The notes below the pieces were generated by a model. It did no database searches. It had not been told where the DNA came from and worked only from the letters and a program-made list of their open reading frames with translations. The position numbers and the translations under genes were made by a program. Of a stretch of DNA of 37,175 nt, positions 16,675-26,263 are shown one piece after another. Source of the stretch: Deltaproteobacteria bacterium (GTDB lineage: Bacteria; Desulfobacterota; Desulfomonilia; Desulfomonilales; Desulfomonilaceae); NCBI GenBank assembly GCA_016875095.1, contig VGSG01000037.1, forward strand, positions 1-37,175, written 5' to 3'. Position 1 is the stretch's first letter. Every line of letters starts with the position of its first letter.

Positions 16675-17062
16675 GGCTGAAACGAGTTACCAGGAATGAT
16701 GTCCGATTGGTTATCCGAGACGACGCATACGTCTCCGTCATTCCTGCGAAAGCAGGAATCCAGTCCCGCGCAGAACGCGGGATGGACCCCGGATCAAGTC
16801 CGGGGTGACGCCATCGCTCCCGCCAATCGGATAGGAATTCCGGCTCTTGCTGTCGAAGAATTCGTGAGACCCGCGCGTAGAGGCGCGCGGCGGCGCGCCC
16901 TTGCGGGGTGTAAGGATTGAGAAGAATGGCCGTGGCTTGGCCACTCCGCTGAAAAAGGCCGGACCCCGAACAGCGGCCCGGTTGCGCTACGAGCCGGGGG
17001 CCGTCGGGAGGTCCTGAGCGGCCGAAGCCGGTCCGGAACAACGAATAAGGAGAGACCCCTAT
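16675..17062. other. dnaG-rpoD spacer with REP element
   Basis: This 388-bp gap contains the GTCATTCC-family repeat at 16737-16809 and a short GGCCGTGGCTTGGCC palindrome near 16927-16941. I see no gene. A small open frame through the repeat is not credible. No convincing promoter is visible, although rpoD often has one here. Just before the repeat is the word ATGTCCGATTG (16699-16709), which recurs at 27464-27474. Confidence 0.5.
16737..16809. repeat. REP element, GTCATTCC family
   Basis: The sequence runs GTCATTCCTGCGAAAGCAGG, then a CCCGCG/CGCGGG hairpin, then a CCCCGGA/TCCGGGG hairpin, and ends GTGAC, which is the inverse of the opening GTCA. Three stacked hairpins result. Related copies are at 22935-23029 and 31399-31519. 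Confidence 0.75.
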
Positions 17063-18853
<1,791 letters not shown>

Positions 18854-18865
18854 TCGCCCCATCCG

Positions 18866-20128
18866 ATGAGCCCGGACAGCGATTATCGGCCTAAACTGAG
18901 GAATGTGGAGCCGGTCATGGTGGTGATTGAGGGCCGCCGGGCCGTAGCGCTCAAGGACCCACTTGCGCTGATGGAGCGGATGGTCTGCGTCGGCACGGAA
19001 GCGATCCCGGTCCTGGCGCTTCTCGATGGGCGGCATTCTTTGCGCGACATTCAGTGGGAATTGACTCGGCGCACGGGCAGTCTGGTTTTCAGTGACGATG
19101 TGGAAAGACTGCTCAACACCCTGGACGAGGCTTATCTGTTGGAAGGGCCTCGGTTCCAAGCGCTGCTGGACAGCAAGGTCCGGGAGTATCGGAACCGTCC
19201 GTTCAGACCGGCGACCCATGCGGGCCGAAGCTACGCCGCGGGTGCGGAGGAGCTACGGTCGCAGCTTGCATCGTTTTTCGAGGGTCCCGGAGGCCCCGGC
19301 CCGCTTGCTTACTTCACCGACCCCAGGCGCCCACTGGCCCTGATAGCCCCGCACATCGACATACGATCGGGTGGGCGCTGTTTTGCTCACGGGTATCATG
19401 CGCTCGCGTCCGGGCAACCCTCCGATCTGTACGTTATTCTGGGAACGGGCCATTCAGGCGTGCAAGGACTTTTCACGGCTACCGCCCTTGACTTCGAGAC
19501 TCCGCTGGGGATGGTCCGAACCGATCGGGAAGCCCTCCAAGAGCTTGCCAAGGAGTTCGGCCGAGATCCTTGCGCGGAAGAGATTCTCCACCTGGGAGAG
19601 CACGTCATCGAATTCCAGGCCGTGTTCCTGCAATACGTCCTGGGAGCGCGCCGTGACTTCCGGATACTTCCTTTGCTCGTCTCCGTTTCCCCGTCAATGT
19701 TCGGCGATAGAGCGGGAAGCGAGGCGGAAAAAGGGCTCTTCGACCGTTTCTGCGCCGCACTCAGAGATGTCCTGGCAAAGAGTTCCAAGTCGGTCTGTTT
19801 CATTGCCAGCGCGGACCTGGACCACATCGGGCCGCGGTACGGGGATTCATTTGCTCCTCATCAGGGCACGGTCCGGGAGTCTCTGGAGAAAGACCGGTCC
19901 ATGATCGCTCTTCTGGAGCGGTTCGATGTGGAGGCTTTCATTCGGAGCGTGGCCCGTGAGAATGAAACACGGCGGATCTGCGGGTTTTCACCCATCATCG
20001 CGATGGTCCACTGCATGGATGCCTGCGCCGGGACCTTGCTCGATCTCGATTTTGTCCATGTGGATGACCGGAACTCTTTTGTGAGCTTCTGTTCCATGAT
20101 TTTCCATGAGAGCAGCGGTTCCGGCTGA
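18866..20128 (+). CDS. MEMO-family protein with N-terminal extension (AmmeMemoRadiSam B-like)
   Basis: This 420-residue protein has a MEMO domain at about 115-405, related to human MEMO1 and to the extradiol dioxygenase-type fold. In bacteria it often accompanies AMMECR1 and a radical SAM enzyme. The likely metal ligands by comparison with MEMO1 are H163 (A-P-H-I-D), H196 (G-T-G-H-S-G) and C372 (I-C-G-F-S-P); H246 and D319 also lie in conserved motifs. The first 110 residues are extra. They look like a small helical or winged-helix domain ([11 protein letters not shown] near 52-62), somewhat like PqqD or TPR-less HTH modules. It starts 12 bp after rpoD. Neither partner gene is in the window. 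The function of this system is not established. Confidence 0.85.
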   Translation: MSPDSDYRPKLRNVEPVMVVIEGRRAVALKDPLALMERMVCVGTEAIPVLALLDGRHSLRDIQWELTRRTGSLVFSDDVERLLNTLDEAYLLEGPRFQALLDSKVREYRNRPFRPATHAGRSYAAGAEELRSQLASFFEGPGGPGPLAYFTDPRRPLALIAPHIDIRSGGRCFAHGYHALASGQPSDLYVILGTGHSGVQGLFTATALDFETPLGMVRTDREALQELAKEFGRDPCAEEILHLGEHVIEFQAVFLQYVLGARRDFRILPLLVSVSPSMFGDRAGSEAEKGLFDRFCAALRDVLAKSSKSVCFIASADLDHIGPRYGDSFAPHQGTVRESLEKDRSMIALLERFDVEAFIRSVARENETRRICGFSPIIAMVHCMDACAGTLLDLDFVHVDDRNSFVSFCSMIFHESSGSG

Positions 20129-20141
20129 AAGGTGTGTGCGA

Positions 20142-21650
20142 ATGCCGCGTCGATTGGTAATCTGTTTATTCGTGTTTTTCATGGCTTCGGCGGGGATCGG
20201 GAGCCAAGCGGACGAACTCCAAAAAGACATCGAGACCAAAGTAGTCCGCGTTCTTTCTACAAAAAAATCCAATTATTATCACAAGCCCTGGAAATCGCCT
20301 GACTTCACCACTATGCGAGCGAGCGGGTTCTTCTTCAGGGACGAAAAGAACTACCCCAATCGGAGAGGACTCATCCTTACCAACGCGCATGTGGTGGAGA
20401 TGGCCGAAAGCATCAAGATCTCCAACGGCCGCGAGAAGCGTCAGTACTCGGTGAAATGCATCGGCGCCTGCAACATGGCAGACTTCGCGGTGCTGGAGAT
20501 GGAGCGGGAAGATCTCGCGGTGTACGAGTCCCGCAACGGAAAGGTGGCGCCTCTGGACCTGGGTGACAGCGACTCGCTCAGGGTTGGGGACAAGGTGCGG
20601 GGATGGGGCTACCCGCTGGGCGGCGAAGGCATCAGCAAGTCTGAACAAGGAGAGGTCAACCGGATTGAGGTGAGCAGGTTCGCCTACTCCCTTGAAGATT
20701 GGCTCATGGTCCAGGCCTCGCTGCAACAGAATCGCGGCAACTCGGGAGGCCCGGTGCTGAAGGGGGACAAAGTCATCGGCATGGCATTCCAGGGGATTCG
20801 GCAGAGTGATCGTATCAACTACTTCGTCCCCATAAACCTGGTGAGGAGCCTGATTCCGCTCCTGGAGCATCAGGAGAAGGTCCCTCGTTGGCGCTACGTG
20901 GTCCAACACATGTTCCCTCGGCTCAAGGCGTACTACAAGCTCAAACCTGATGAGGGCGGGGTCCTTCTGGACTATGTGATACCCGGCGGAGGACCTCATT
21001 CCTTCGGCTTGAGAAAAGACGATATACTGATGGAGATTGACGGGCACGAGATTGACAACTTCGGGGACATCTTCTTCAACCCGCTGCAACAGAAAGTCTT
21101 CTTCGGCGAGATCCTCAACAGGAAGAAGGTCGGTGACCCTCTTACCGTCAAGGTAAAGCGAAAAGGCGAAATCCTGGAGATCTCCGGCGCGGTGACGCCC
21201 GGACTCCCCAGGCTCGTGCCGAAGATCTTCACGCCGGCTAACTATTTTATCTTCAGCGCGGTCGGATTTGTGGAGCTCACGTACAATTGCATTGAGAATC
21301 TGGGCAAGTCCGGGGAGAGTTTTAAGGAGAAATACCTGGAAGACCACCCCGAAGAGCCGCACCAAAAGATCGTGATCGTTTCGGAGATTTTTCCCGAATA
21401 CGAGCTGGACAAGTCAGTTTCATACGTGAAGCGGGTGGAAAAGATCAACGGCGTCAAGGTGATCAACATTGCGCATCTGTACGACACGATTCAGTCTCTC
21501 AAAGCCAAAGGCGAAGAGAAGGCGCTCCTGGAAATCGACGGCAAGCTTCAACTCCCGCTCGATCTGAAAGACGCCGAGCGACTGGATAGCGAAGTGCGGG
21601 CCAAATACGGTATCCTGTACTCCAAGACCCCTGGCGGCTTTTACAAATAG
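20142..21650 (+). CDS. Exported trypsin-like serine protease with PDZ domains
   Basis: This 502-residue S1C (HtrA/Deg-like) protease should act in the periplasm. A signal peptide covers about residues 1-23. The catalytic triad is H83 (T-N-A-H-V-V), D114 (A-D-F-A-V) and S201 (G-N-S-G-G-P-V). One PDZ domain follows at about 265-370, and a second PDZ-like segment at about 385-495 (K-I-N-G-V-K-V-I-N). This arrangement is closer to the plant Deg2/Deg9 form than to DegP, whose catalytic loop it does not match exactly. I preferred the ATG at 20142, 13 bp after the MEMO gene with AAAGG before it, over an overlapping ATG at 20106. It is probably in the rpoD-MEMO transcript. Confidence 0.9.
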   Translation: MPRRLVICLFVFFMASAGIGSQADELQKDIETKVVRVLSTKKSNYYHKPWKSPDFTTMRASGFFFRDEKNYPNRRGLILTNAHVVEMAESIKISNGREKRQYSVKCIGACNMADFAVLEMEREDLAVYESRNGKVAPLDLGDSDSLRVGDKVRGWGYPLGGEGISKSEQGEVNRIEVSRFAYSLEDWLMVQASLQQNRGNSGGPVLKGDKVIGMAFQGIRQSDRINYFVPINLVRSLIPLLEHQEKVPRWRYVVQHMFPRLKAYYKLKPDEGGVLLDYVIPGGGPHSFGLRKDDILMEIDGHEIDNFGDIFFNPLQQKVFFGEILNRKKVGDPLTVKVKRKGEILEISGAVTPGLPRLVPKIFTPANYFIFSAVGFVELTYNCIENLGKSGESFKEKYLEDHPEEPHQKIVIVSEIFPEYELDKSVSYVKRVEKINGVKVINIAHLYDTIQSLKAKGEEKALLEIDGKLQLPLDLKDAERLDSEVRAKYGILYSKTPGGFYK

Positions 21651-21721
21651 ACTGCTGTGACAAACGCCGGACTTGTTTGGTTCGTCAGGGGGCGAGAACG
21701 GGAGGAGGAGCCGCGAATAAA

Positions 21722-22219
21722 ATGAAGCCGAGTAGTCTTTCTCTTTCGTCATTTCTTCTGTCGGCCGCGCTCGTGATGACGGGCCTCCTCTCGGAAAAAG
21801 CTCTCTGCGGCGCGACCTCGATTCTTTCCCAAGGCCAGCATGTCTATGTGCCGGTTTATTCCTCGATCCGTATCGGTGAGCTTGGCCGCCCCTATGACCT
21901 GGCCGTAACCCTTTGTGTTCGCAACACCGATCAAACCCACACCATCACGGTCACCTCCGCGGATTATTATGATTCAAACGGGAAAATGCTCAGGAGGTTT
22001 CTGGACGCGCCTAGACAGGTCGGCCCTTTGGCGTCCGTGGACTTCTTCATACGAGCATCTGACGTGAGTGGTGGGTTGTTCCCGTCATTCCTGGTCAAGT
22101 GGAAATCGTCGCAAAAGGTCAATGAGCCGATCATCGAAGCGATCATGATTGGCGACAAGCACGGTCAGGGGATCTCTTTCGCGTGCCCCGGCAAAGTGAT
22201 CAAAGAAAGCTCCGAGTAG
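21722..22219 (+). CDS. DUF3124 exported protein
   Basis: This 165-residue protein has a signal peptide (about residues 1-27) and then a single DUF3124 domain. The recognisable pattern is V-Y-V-P-V-Y-S, a conserved L-A-V-T-L-x-V-R-N-T-D, V-T-S-A-D-Y-Y-D and a final G-Q-G-I-S-F. It is probably an all-beta periplasmic protein. DUF3124 has no established function. The ATG at 21722 is preceded by GGGAGGAGGAG about 12 bp away; an upstream in-frame GTG at 21677 would put charged residues ahead of the signal peptide. It follows the protease by 71 bp in the same direction and is convergent with the next gene. Confidence 0.85.
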   Translation: MKPSSLSLSSFLLSAALVMTGLLSEKALCGATSILSQGQHVYVPVYSSIRIGELGRPYDLAVTLCVRNTDQTHTITVTSADYYDSNGKMLRRFLDAPRQVGPLASVDFFIRASDVSGGLFPSFLVKWKSSQKVNEPIIEAIMIGDKHGQGISFACPGKVIKESSE

Positions 22220-22249
22220 TTGTCGCGGCCCGATTTCTTCGGAAGCGCC

Positions 22250-22870
22250 TCATCGTTCCAGCCCGGTCAAGATCCCGTGGCAACGGCATGAAGTCGCAAG
22301 CGCGTTTTTTCCCTTGGTTATCAGCGCAGGCAAGCGGTCAAGCTCGCCAAAGGGGTACCCCCCTACCCCGGGAAGTATCTGGTAACTGCGCTGAACAACT
22401 ATGTTGCATTTAGAGAGCTTGAGCTGCTCGATCGCTTTGTGCAGCGGCTCCAATCGAGGCTCACCCGTGACCGAGCACACATCGTCTTCAGGGCAATTGT
22501 CGGGACATACGAAATCAGCGCGAGAGCACGTGACTGTGGATGGATTCAACCTTACGGGATTGGGAAGCAGGGCATCCAACGCAGGCGGCAGTGCGGTTTC
22601 TCGAATTGCCGGGTCACGAGCGAGAACATACGCTGCTGCAAGATGGAATGGGACCATGGGAATGACGATGTCGTCTTCATCGAGAAAGGCGGACTGTATG
22701 AGGAATTCCGCCGCGTCCCCGCATACCCCTGCCACATGGGGGAATTGCTGAACATCGGCCAAATCCGCGCGATCATCCACTACGACGATGTGGCTCTCGG
22801 GTTTGCGCTTTAGCAAGCGCTCCAAGGCTAATCGACCGAACCGGCCGAAGCCTGCGATGATGTACGTCAT
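22250..22870 (-). CDS. Rossmann (TrkA-N-like) protein with conserved-looking Cys cluster
   Basis: This 206-residue protein begins with an NAD-binding Rossmann motif G7-x-G9-x-x-G12 and the acidic V-V-D-D pair (31-33), as in TrkA-N/RCK domains. It continues with C115-x6-C122-x3-C126-x5-C132, then C155, and ends with C195-x-C197-H198. The Cys spacing looks made for a metal or iron-sulphur centre, but I know no named family for it. No potassium channel or Trk transporter gene lies nearby. I chose the ATG at 22870 because GGAAG is 5 bp before it; an in-frame ATG at 22882 is possible. The open frame beyond that is the REP repeat at 22935-23029. A redox-sensing role is inference. Confidence 0.7.
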   Translation of the reverse strand: MTYIIAGFGRFGRLALERLLKRKPESHIVVVDDRADLADVQQFPHVAGVCGDAAEFLIQSAFLDEDDIVIPMVPFHLAAAYVLARDPAIRETALPPALDALLPNPVRLNPSTVTCSRADFVCPDNCPEDDVCSVTGEPRLEPLHKAIEQLKLSKCNIVVQRSYQILPGVGGYPFGELDRLPALITKGKNALATSCRCHGILTGLER

Positions 22871-22934
22871 ACAGACTTCCATAGCTATATACCAGTTGCC
22901 GAGAATTCGCTCCGATTCGCGGCGGCGTAATTCC

Positions 22935-23029
22935 GTCATTCCTGCGGAAGCAGGAATCCAGTCACGCCAAAGGCGTGATTCAATCCCGAGTCCGCGCGGG
23001 ACTGGACCCCCGGCTTTCGCCGAGGTGAC
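22935..23029. repeat. REP element, GTCATTCC family
   Basis: This opens with GTCATTCCTGCGGAAGCAGG and closes with GAGGTGAC. Internal hairpins are CACGCC/GGCGTG and CCGCGCGGG-type blocks. It lies in the prmC/Rossmann-gene spacer and creates a false N-terminal extension of the latter. Confidence 0.75.
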
Positions 23030-23088
23030 GGGTGCGGAATAGACCATTATCCTTATCAAACACTATAAAGGGAGAGAGGTTCGGTCTT

Positions 23089-23143
23089 GGTGGGACAGGC
23101 ATCCTGCCTGTCATTCTTGGACAGGCGAGACGCCTGTCCCACC
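23089..23143. repeat. Inverted repeat pair, GGTGGGACAGGC family
   Basis: The element starts GGTGGGACAGGC and ends GCCTGTCCCACC, a perfect 12-bp terminal inverted repeat. Two inner hairpins (ACAGGCATCCTGCCTGT and ACAGGCGAGACGCCTGT) are contained in it. It sits 42 bp from the prmC stop and may stabilise the mRNA end. Confidence 0.7.
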
Positions 23144-23185
23144 ATTCCCGCTTCGGAGCGATCTCCGTATGAAAGTGCTTTGGCA

Positions 23186-24064
23186 TTAACCGCGTCCCTT
23201 CACGACGCGTGGTATTCCGGCCAAATCCTTGAAGACGGCAATCTCCTTGTCCAACCCGGCGGACCGAAAGATCTCTCGCACCGCTTTTTCCTGTCCCGCG
23301 CCCATTTCCAGGATTAACGCGCCGCGTTCCGCCAAGAACTCCCGCGCTCGGCACGCGATGGCCCGGATCACGTCAAGCCCGTCGGGGCCGGCTGCAAGCG
23401 CGGATCGCGGCTCGAACTGAACGATCTCGGGAGCAAGCGTCATGAGTTCGTCATCACGCACGTACGGAGGGTTGGAGCAAATCACGTGAAAATGAAGGCC
23501 CGGCCTGAAGCACGAGAAGAGGTCCGCCACCAGGACCGACATATGCTCGGCCGTGTCCGTGTCTTTGGCGTTCATCCAGGTGAGGCGCGCGGCCACGGGG
23601 TCCCGATCGGATGCGATCACGCGCGCGTCGGGGCGTTCGTGCGCAACCGCTATGGCTACCGCGCCCGATCCCGCGCCGATGTCCAGGATGCGGGGCCGTC
23701 GCAGCTCTCGTATTTCATCGAGCGTGGCCTGCGCCAGAAGTTCCGTTTCCGGCCTCGGTATGAGGACCCCGGGAAGCACGCGCAGGTTGATGGACCAGAA
23801 TTCCTTGCGTCCCGTTATGAGCGCGACCGGTTCACGGCGGGCTCGTCTGGCCACCAGTTCCCGGTATTTGTCTCTTTCCCGCTGAGATAGCGGCTTATCC
23901 AGGTTCAAGTACAAGTAGAGTCGATCCGCGCCCAGCGCATGGGCCAGGAGCGCCTCAGCGTCCAGTCTCGCGGACTCGATCCCTTTCTGACGGAAATAGT
24001 CGGCGGTCCATTGCAGCACTTCCCGTATGGTCCACCGGTTCGAGATTCTTGCTGATTCGTCCAT
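23186..24064 (-). CDS. prmC: Peptide chain release factor N5-glutamine methyltransferase
   Basis: This 292-residue SAM-dependent enzyme methylates the Gln of the GGQ loop in release factors RF1 and RF2. The N-terminal helical substrate-binding domain spans about residues 11-85. Motifs are R-P-E-T-E (104-108), SAM-binding L-D-I-G-A-G-S-G (127-134) and the catalytic N-P-P-Y (198-201). The length is normal. The ATG at 24064 lacks a good ribosome binding site. prfA, the usual neighbour, is not in the window. It is divergent from etfB. Confidence 0.95.
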   Translation of the reverse strand: MDESARISNRWTIREVLQWTADYFRQKGIESARLDAEALLAHALGADRLYLYLNLDKPLSQRERDKYRELVARRARREPVALITGRKEFWSINLRVLPGVLIPRPETELLAQATLDEIRELRRPRILDIGAGSGAVAIAVAHERPDARVIASDRDPVAARLTWMNAKDTDTAEHMSVLVADLFSCFRPGLHFHVICSNPPYVRDDELMTLAPEIVQFEPRSALAAGPDGLDVIRAIACRAREFLAERGALILEMGAGQEKAVREIFRSAGLDKEIAVFKDLAGIPRVVKGRG

Positions 24065-24159
24065 GCGCCGGCGCGGCTCGCTCGATTTCAGGGCTTTTGC
24101 CCGCTGATTGTAATCGTCTTGCGGCGCTCAGTCAAAAGGGTCTTCGGATCAGGACGACC

Positions 24160-24189
24160 TTGACATTCGCGCCCCGTTGACGGTATTTT
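24160..24189 (+). promoter_or_regulatory. Promoter of the etfB-etfA-dehydrogenase operon
   Basis: A consensus TTGACA (24160-24165) is followed at 18 bp by TATTTT (24184-24189). Transcription would start near 24196, giving a leader of about 33 nt before the etfB start. Confidence 0.6.
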
Positions 24190-24228
24190 TCTCAGGCCAG
24201 CCTTGGCTTTTCTCCGGGAGTCTTTCCA

Positions 24229-25026
24229 ATGAACATTGTGGTCCTCGTCAAACAAGTCCCCAATACCACCGACGTGAAGATCGACCCCAAGACCGGCAAC
24301 CTTATCCGAGAAGGCGTGGCGAGCATTATCAATCCAGAAGACCGTCATGGGCTTGAAGCCGGGTTACAGATCCGAGAAAAACTGGGCGGAACCGTGACGG
24401 TTATTTCTATGGGACCGCCTCAGGCTATGGAGACCGTATGCGAGTGTCTGGCTATGGGAGCGGACCGCGGGATTTTGCTCAGCGATCGGGCTTTTGCCGG
24501 AGCGGATACCTGGGCGACTTCCACTGCGCTGGGAATGGCCGTCAGGAAGCTGGGCGAATTCGATCTGATCCTTGCCGGGCGGCAAGCGATTGATGGCGAC
24601 ACGGCCCAGATAGGGCCTCAAGTAGCTGAATTCCTGAGAATTGCTCAGCTCACCTACGTGCGACGTCTGGACGCGCAGGAGGGGAAAGTCATCGCGGAAC
24701 GCGCCCTTGAAGACGGTTGCGAGCATATAGAAGCTCCCACGCCTGTGCTGGTGACGGTCCTCGGAGCGCTCAATAAGCCGCGACACCCTACGGTGGAAGG
24801 TATCCTGGCCGCGACTTCGGAACGCTCACCGGTTGAGGTGTGGAACGCCGCGGACATCGGCGTCAAAGTGCAGGATGTGGGACTGGCTGGGTCCCTCACC
24901 CACGTGGTGCGCACCTTTACGCCCAAAGGCGCCCGTGACACACGGCGCCTGGAAGGCTCGGCCACGGTTATCGCGGCGGAATTGTTAGAAGCTTTGCGTC
25001 AGAAGGAAATCCGGCTCGGAGAGTGA
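24229..25026 (+). CDS. etfB: Electron transfer flavoprotein beta subunit
   Basis: This 265-residue subunit pairs with EtfA to carry electrons from acyl-CoA dehydrogenases. The start M-N-I-V-V-L-V-K-Q-V-P and the conserved A-G-R-Q-A-I-D-G-D-T-A-Q-x-G-P block near residues 120-135, an ETF-beta signature, are clear. GGGAG lies 7 bp before the ATG. Only 1 bp separates it from etfA. The pairing with a ferredoxin-bearing EtfA suggests an anaerobic redox role. Whether this pair bifurcates electrons cannot be decided by eye. Confidence 0.94.
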   Translation: MNIVVLVKQVPNTTDVKIDPKTGNLIREGVASIINPEDRHGLEAGLQIREKLGGTVTVISMGPPQAMETVCECLAMGADRGILLSDRAFAGADTWATSTALGMAVRKLGEFDLILAGRQAIDGDTAQIGPQVAEFLRIAQLTYVRRLDAQEGKVIAERALEDGCEHIEAPTPVLVTVLGALNKPRHPTVEGILAATSERSPVEVWNAADIGVKVQDVGLAGSLTHVVRTFTPKGARDTRRLEGSATVIAAELLEALRQKEIRLGE

Positions 25027-25027
25027 T

Positions 25028-26218
25028 ATGGGCGCGATCGTCATCGATCTGGAAAAGTGCAACGGCTGTACCATGTGTTCAAGAGCCTGTCCGTACCAGG
25101 CCATTGAGATGGCGGACAAGAAGGCCCGATGGATCGAGGATCGGTGCACCCTCTGCGGCGCATGTTTGGAATCGTGCAAGTTCGACGCATTATTCGGAGA
25201 AATGCCCGTTCCCGAAGTCCCGGACTTCAGCGATCGCCGCGGGGTATGGGTCTTTGTCGAACAGCATGACGGCGAATTCCATCGGTCCGCGTTTGAACTC
25301 TTAGGGTGCGCCCGCGGCCTTGCGGACGAGCTGGGCCAAGAAGTAGTCGCCGCGGTTCTGGGAAACGATCTTAAGGAGAAAGCTTCACGGCTGATTCATC
25401 ATGGCGCGGACCGCTGTATTCTGGTGGATGATCCTTCGCTCGCATATTATCAGACCTGCACGCACACCCATGCGCTCAGCGAACTTGTAAAGCAGCATCG
25501 GCCGAATATCCTGCTCATCGCGGCCACCCATCTGGGACGGGACATGGCGCCCCGGCTGGCGCGTCGCCTTGGACTGGGACTTACCGCGGACTGCACGCGC
25601 CTCACCATCGATCCGGACGAGAGGATACTCCTTCAGACACGCCCTGCTTTTGGCGGCAACATCATGGCAACGATCGTGTCCCGGTTTTCCAGGCCCCAGA
25701 CGGCCACGGTGCGCCCGGGGATCATGACGCCGCTCCCAGCGGATTCTTCACGCACAGGCGAAGTCTCGGTGGCTCAGGTAGACATGGCCGCGTGCCGTGA
25801 ATTCACCAGGGTCCTGGAGTGCGTGCTGCCCGAGGAGAAAGGCGTGGACTTGGCTTCCGCGAAGATCATCGTGGCCGGCGGACGTCCTGTCTGCTCCGAC
25901 CGAGGTGTTTCGGTTCTCAGAGAATTCGCCGACGCGGTCGGGGGAGAGATGGCCTGCACCCGTGTGGTGGTGGAAGAAGGATTTCTGCCGGCTACGCGGC
26001 AAGTGGGGCAAACCGGCCAGTCCGTGAGACCCGCGGTGTACTTTGCGTGCGGCATATCCGGCGCGGTGCAGCACAAGGCGGGAATGGACGGCTCTCGGTA
26101 TGTCGTGGCTATCAATAAGGATCCGGACGCCCCGATCTTCGAGATTGCGGATTTCGCGATCGTCGGGGACCTCTTCGAGATTCTGCCCGCGTTGACCAGA
26201 GCGATGAGAGAACGCTAG
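25028..26218 (+). CDS. etfA: Electron transfer flavoprotein alpha subunit with N-terminal ferredoxin domain
   Basis: This 396-residue fusion has a 2[4Fe-4S] ferredoxin domain (C11, C14, C17, C21 and C40, C43, C46, C50) ahead of an ETF alpha chain of normal length. The FAD-binding C-terminal domain shows Q-V-G-Q-T-G-x-x-V-R-P and G-I-S-G-A-V-Q-H near residues 320-350. The expected S-G-G-R-G is C-S-D-R-G here. ETF alpha subunits with this extension are known from anaerobes and allow direct exchange with low-potential carriers or a membrane FeS oxidoreductase. It follows etfB by 1 bp and precedes an acyl-CoA dehydrogenase by 45 bp. Confidence 0.94.
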   Translation: MGAIVIDLEKCNGCTMCSRACPYQAIEMADKKARWIEDRCTLCGACLESCKFDALFGEMPVPEVPDFSDRRGVWVFVEQHDGEFHRSAFELLGCARGLADELGQEVVAAVLGNDLKEKASRLIHHGADRCILVDDPSLAYYQTCTHTHALSELVKQHRPNILLIAATHLGRDMAPRLARRLGLGLTADCTRLTIDPDERILLQTRPAFGGNIMATIVSRFSRPQTATVRPGIMTPLPADSSRTGEVSVAQVDMAACREFTRVLECVLPEEKGVDLASAKIIVAGGRPVCSDRGVSVLREFADAVGGEMACTRVVVEEGFLPATRQVGQTGQSVRPAVYFACGISGAVQHKAGMDGSRYVVAINKDPDAPIFEIADFAIVGDLFEILPALTRAMRER

Positions 26219-26263
26219 ACGCGGCCTCCAAGACCCAGAGATTGGATTTGGCGAGGAGCCCCG

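Noticed and set aside
16696-16920. Small open frame before rpoD
   Set aside because: Most of it is the REP element at 16737-16809 translated.
22871-23059. N-terminal extension of the Rossmann protein
   Set aside because: The extra residues are encoded by the REP element, and the Rossmann motif begins right after the ATG at 22870.
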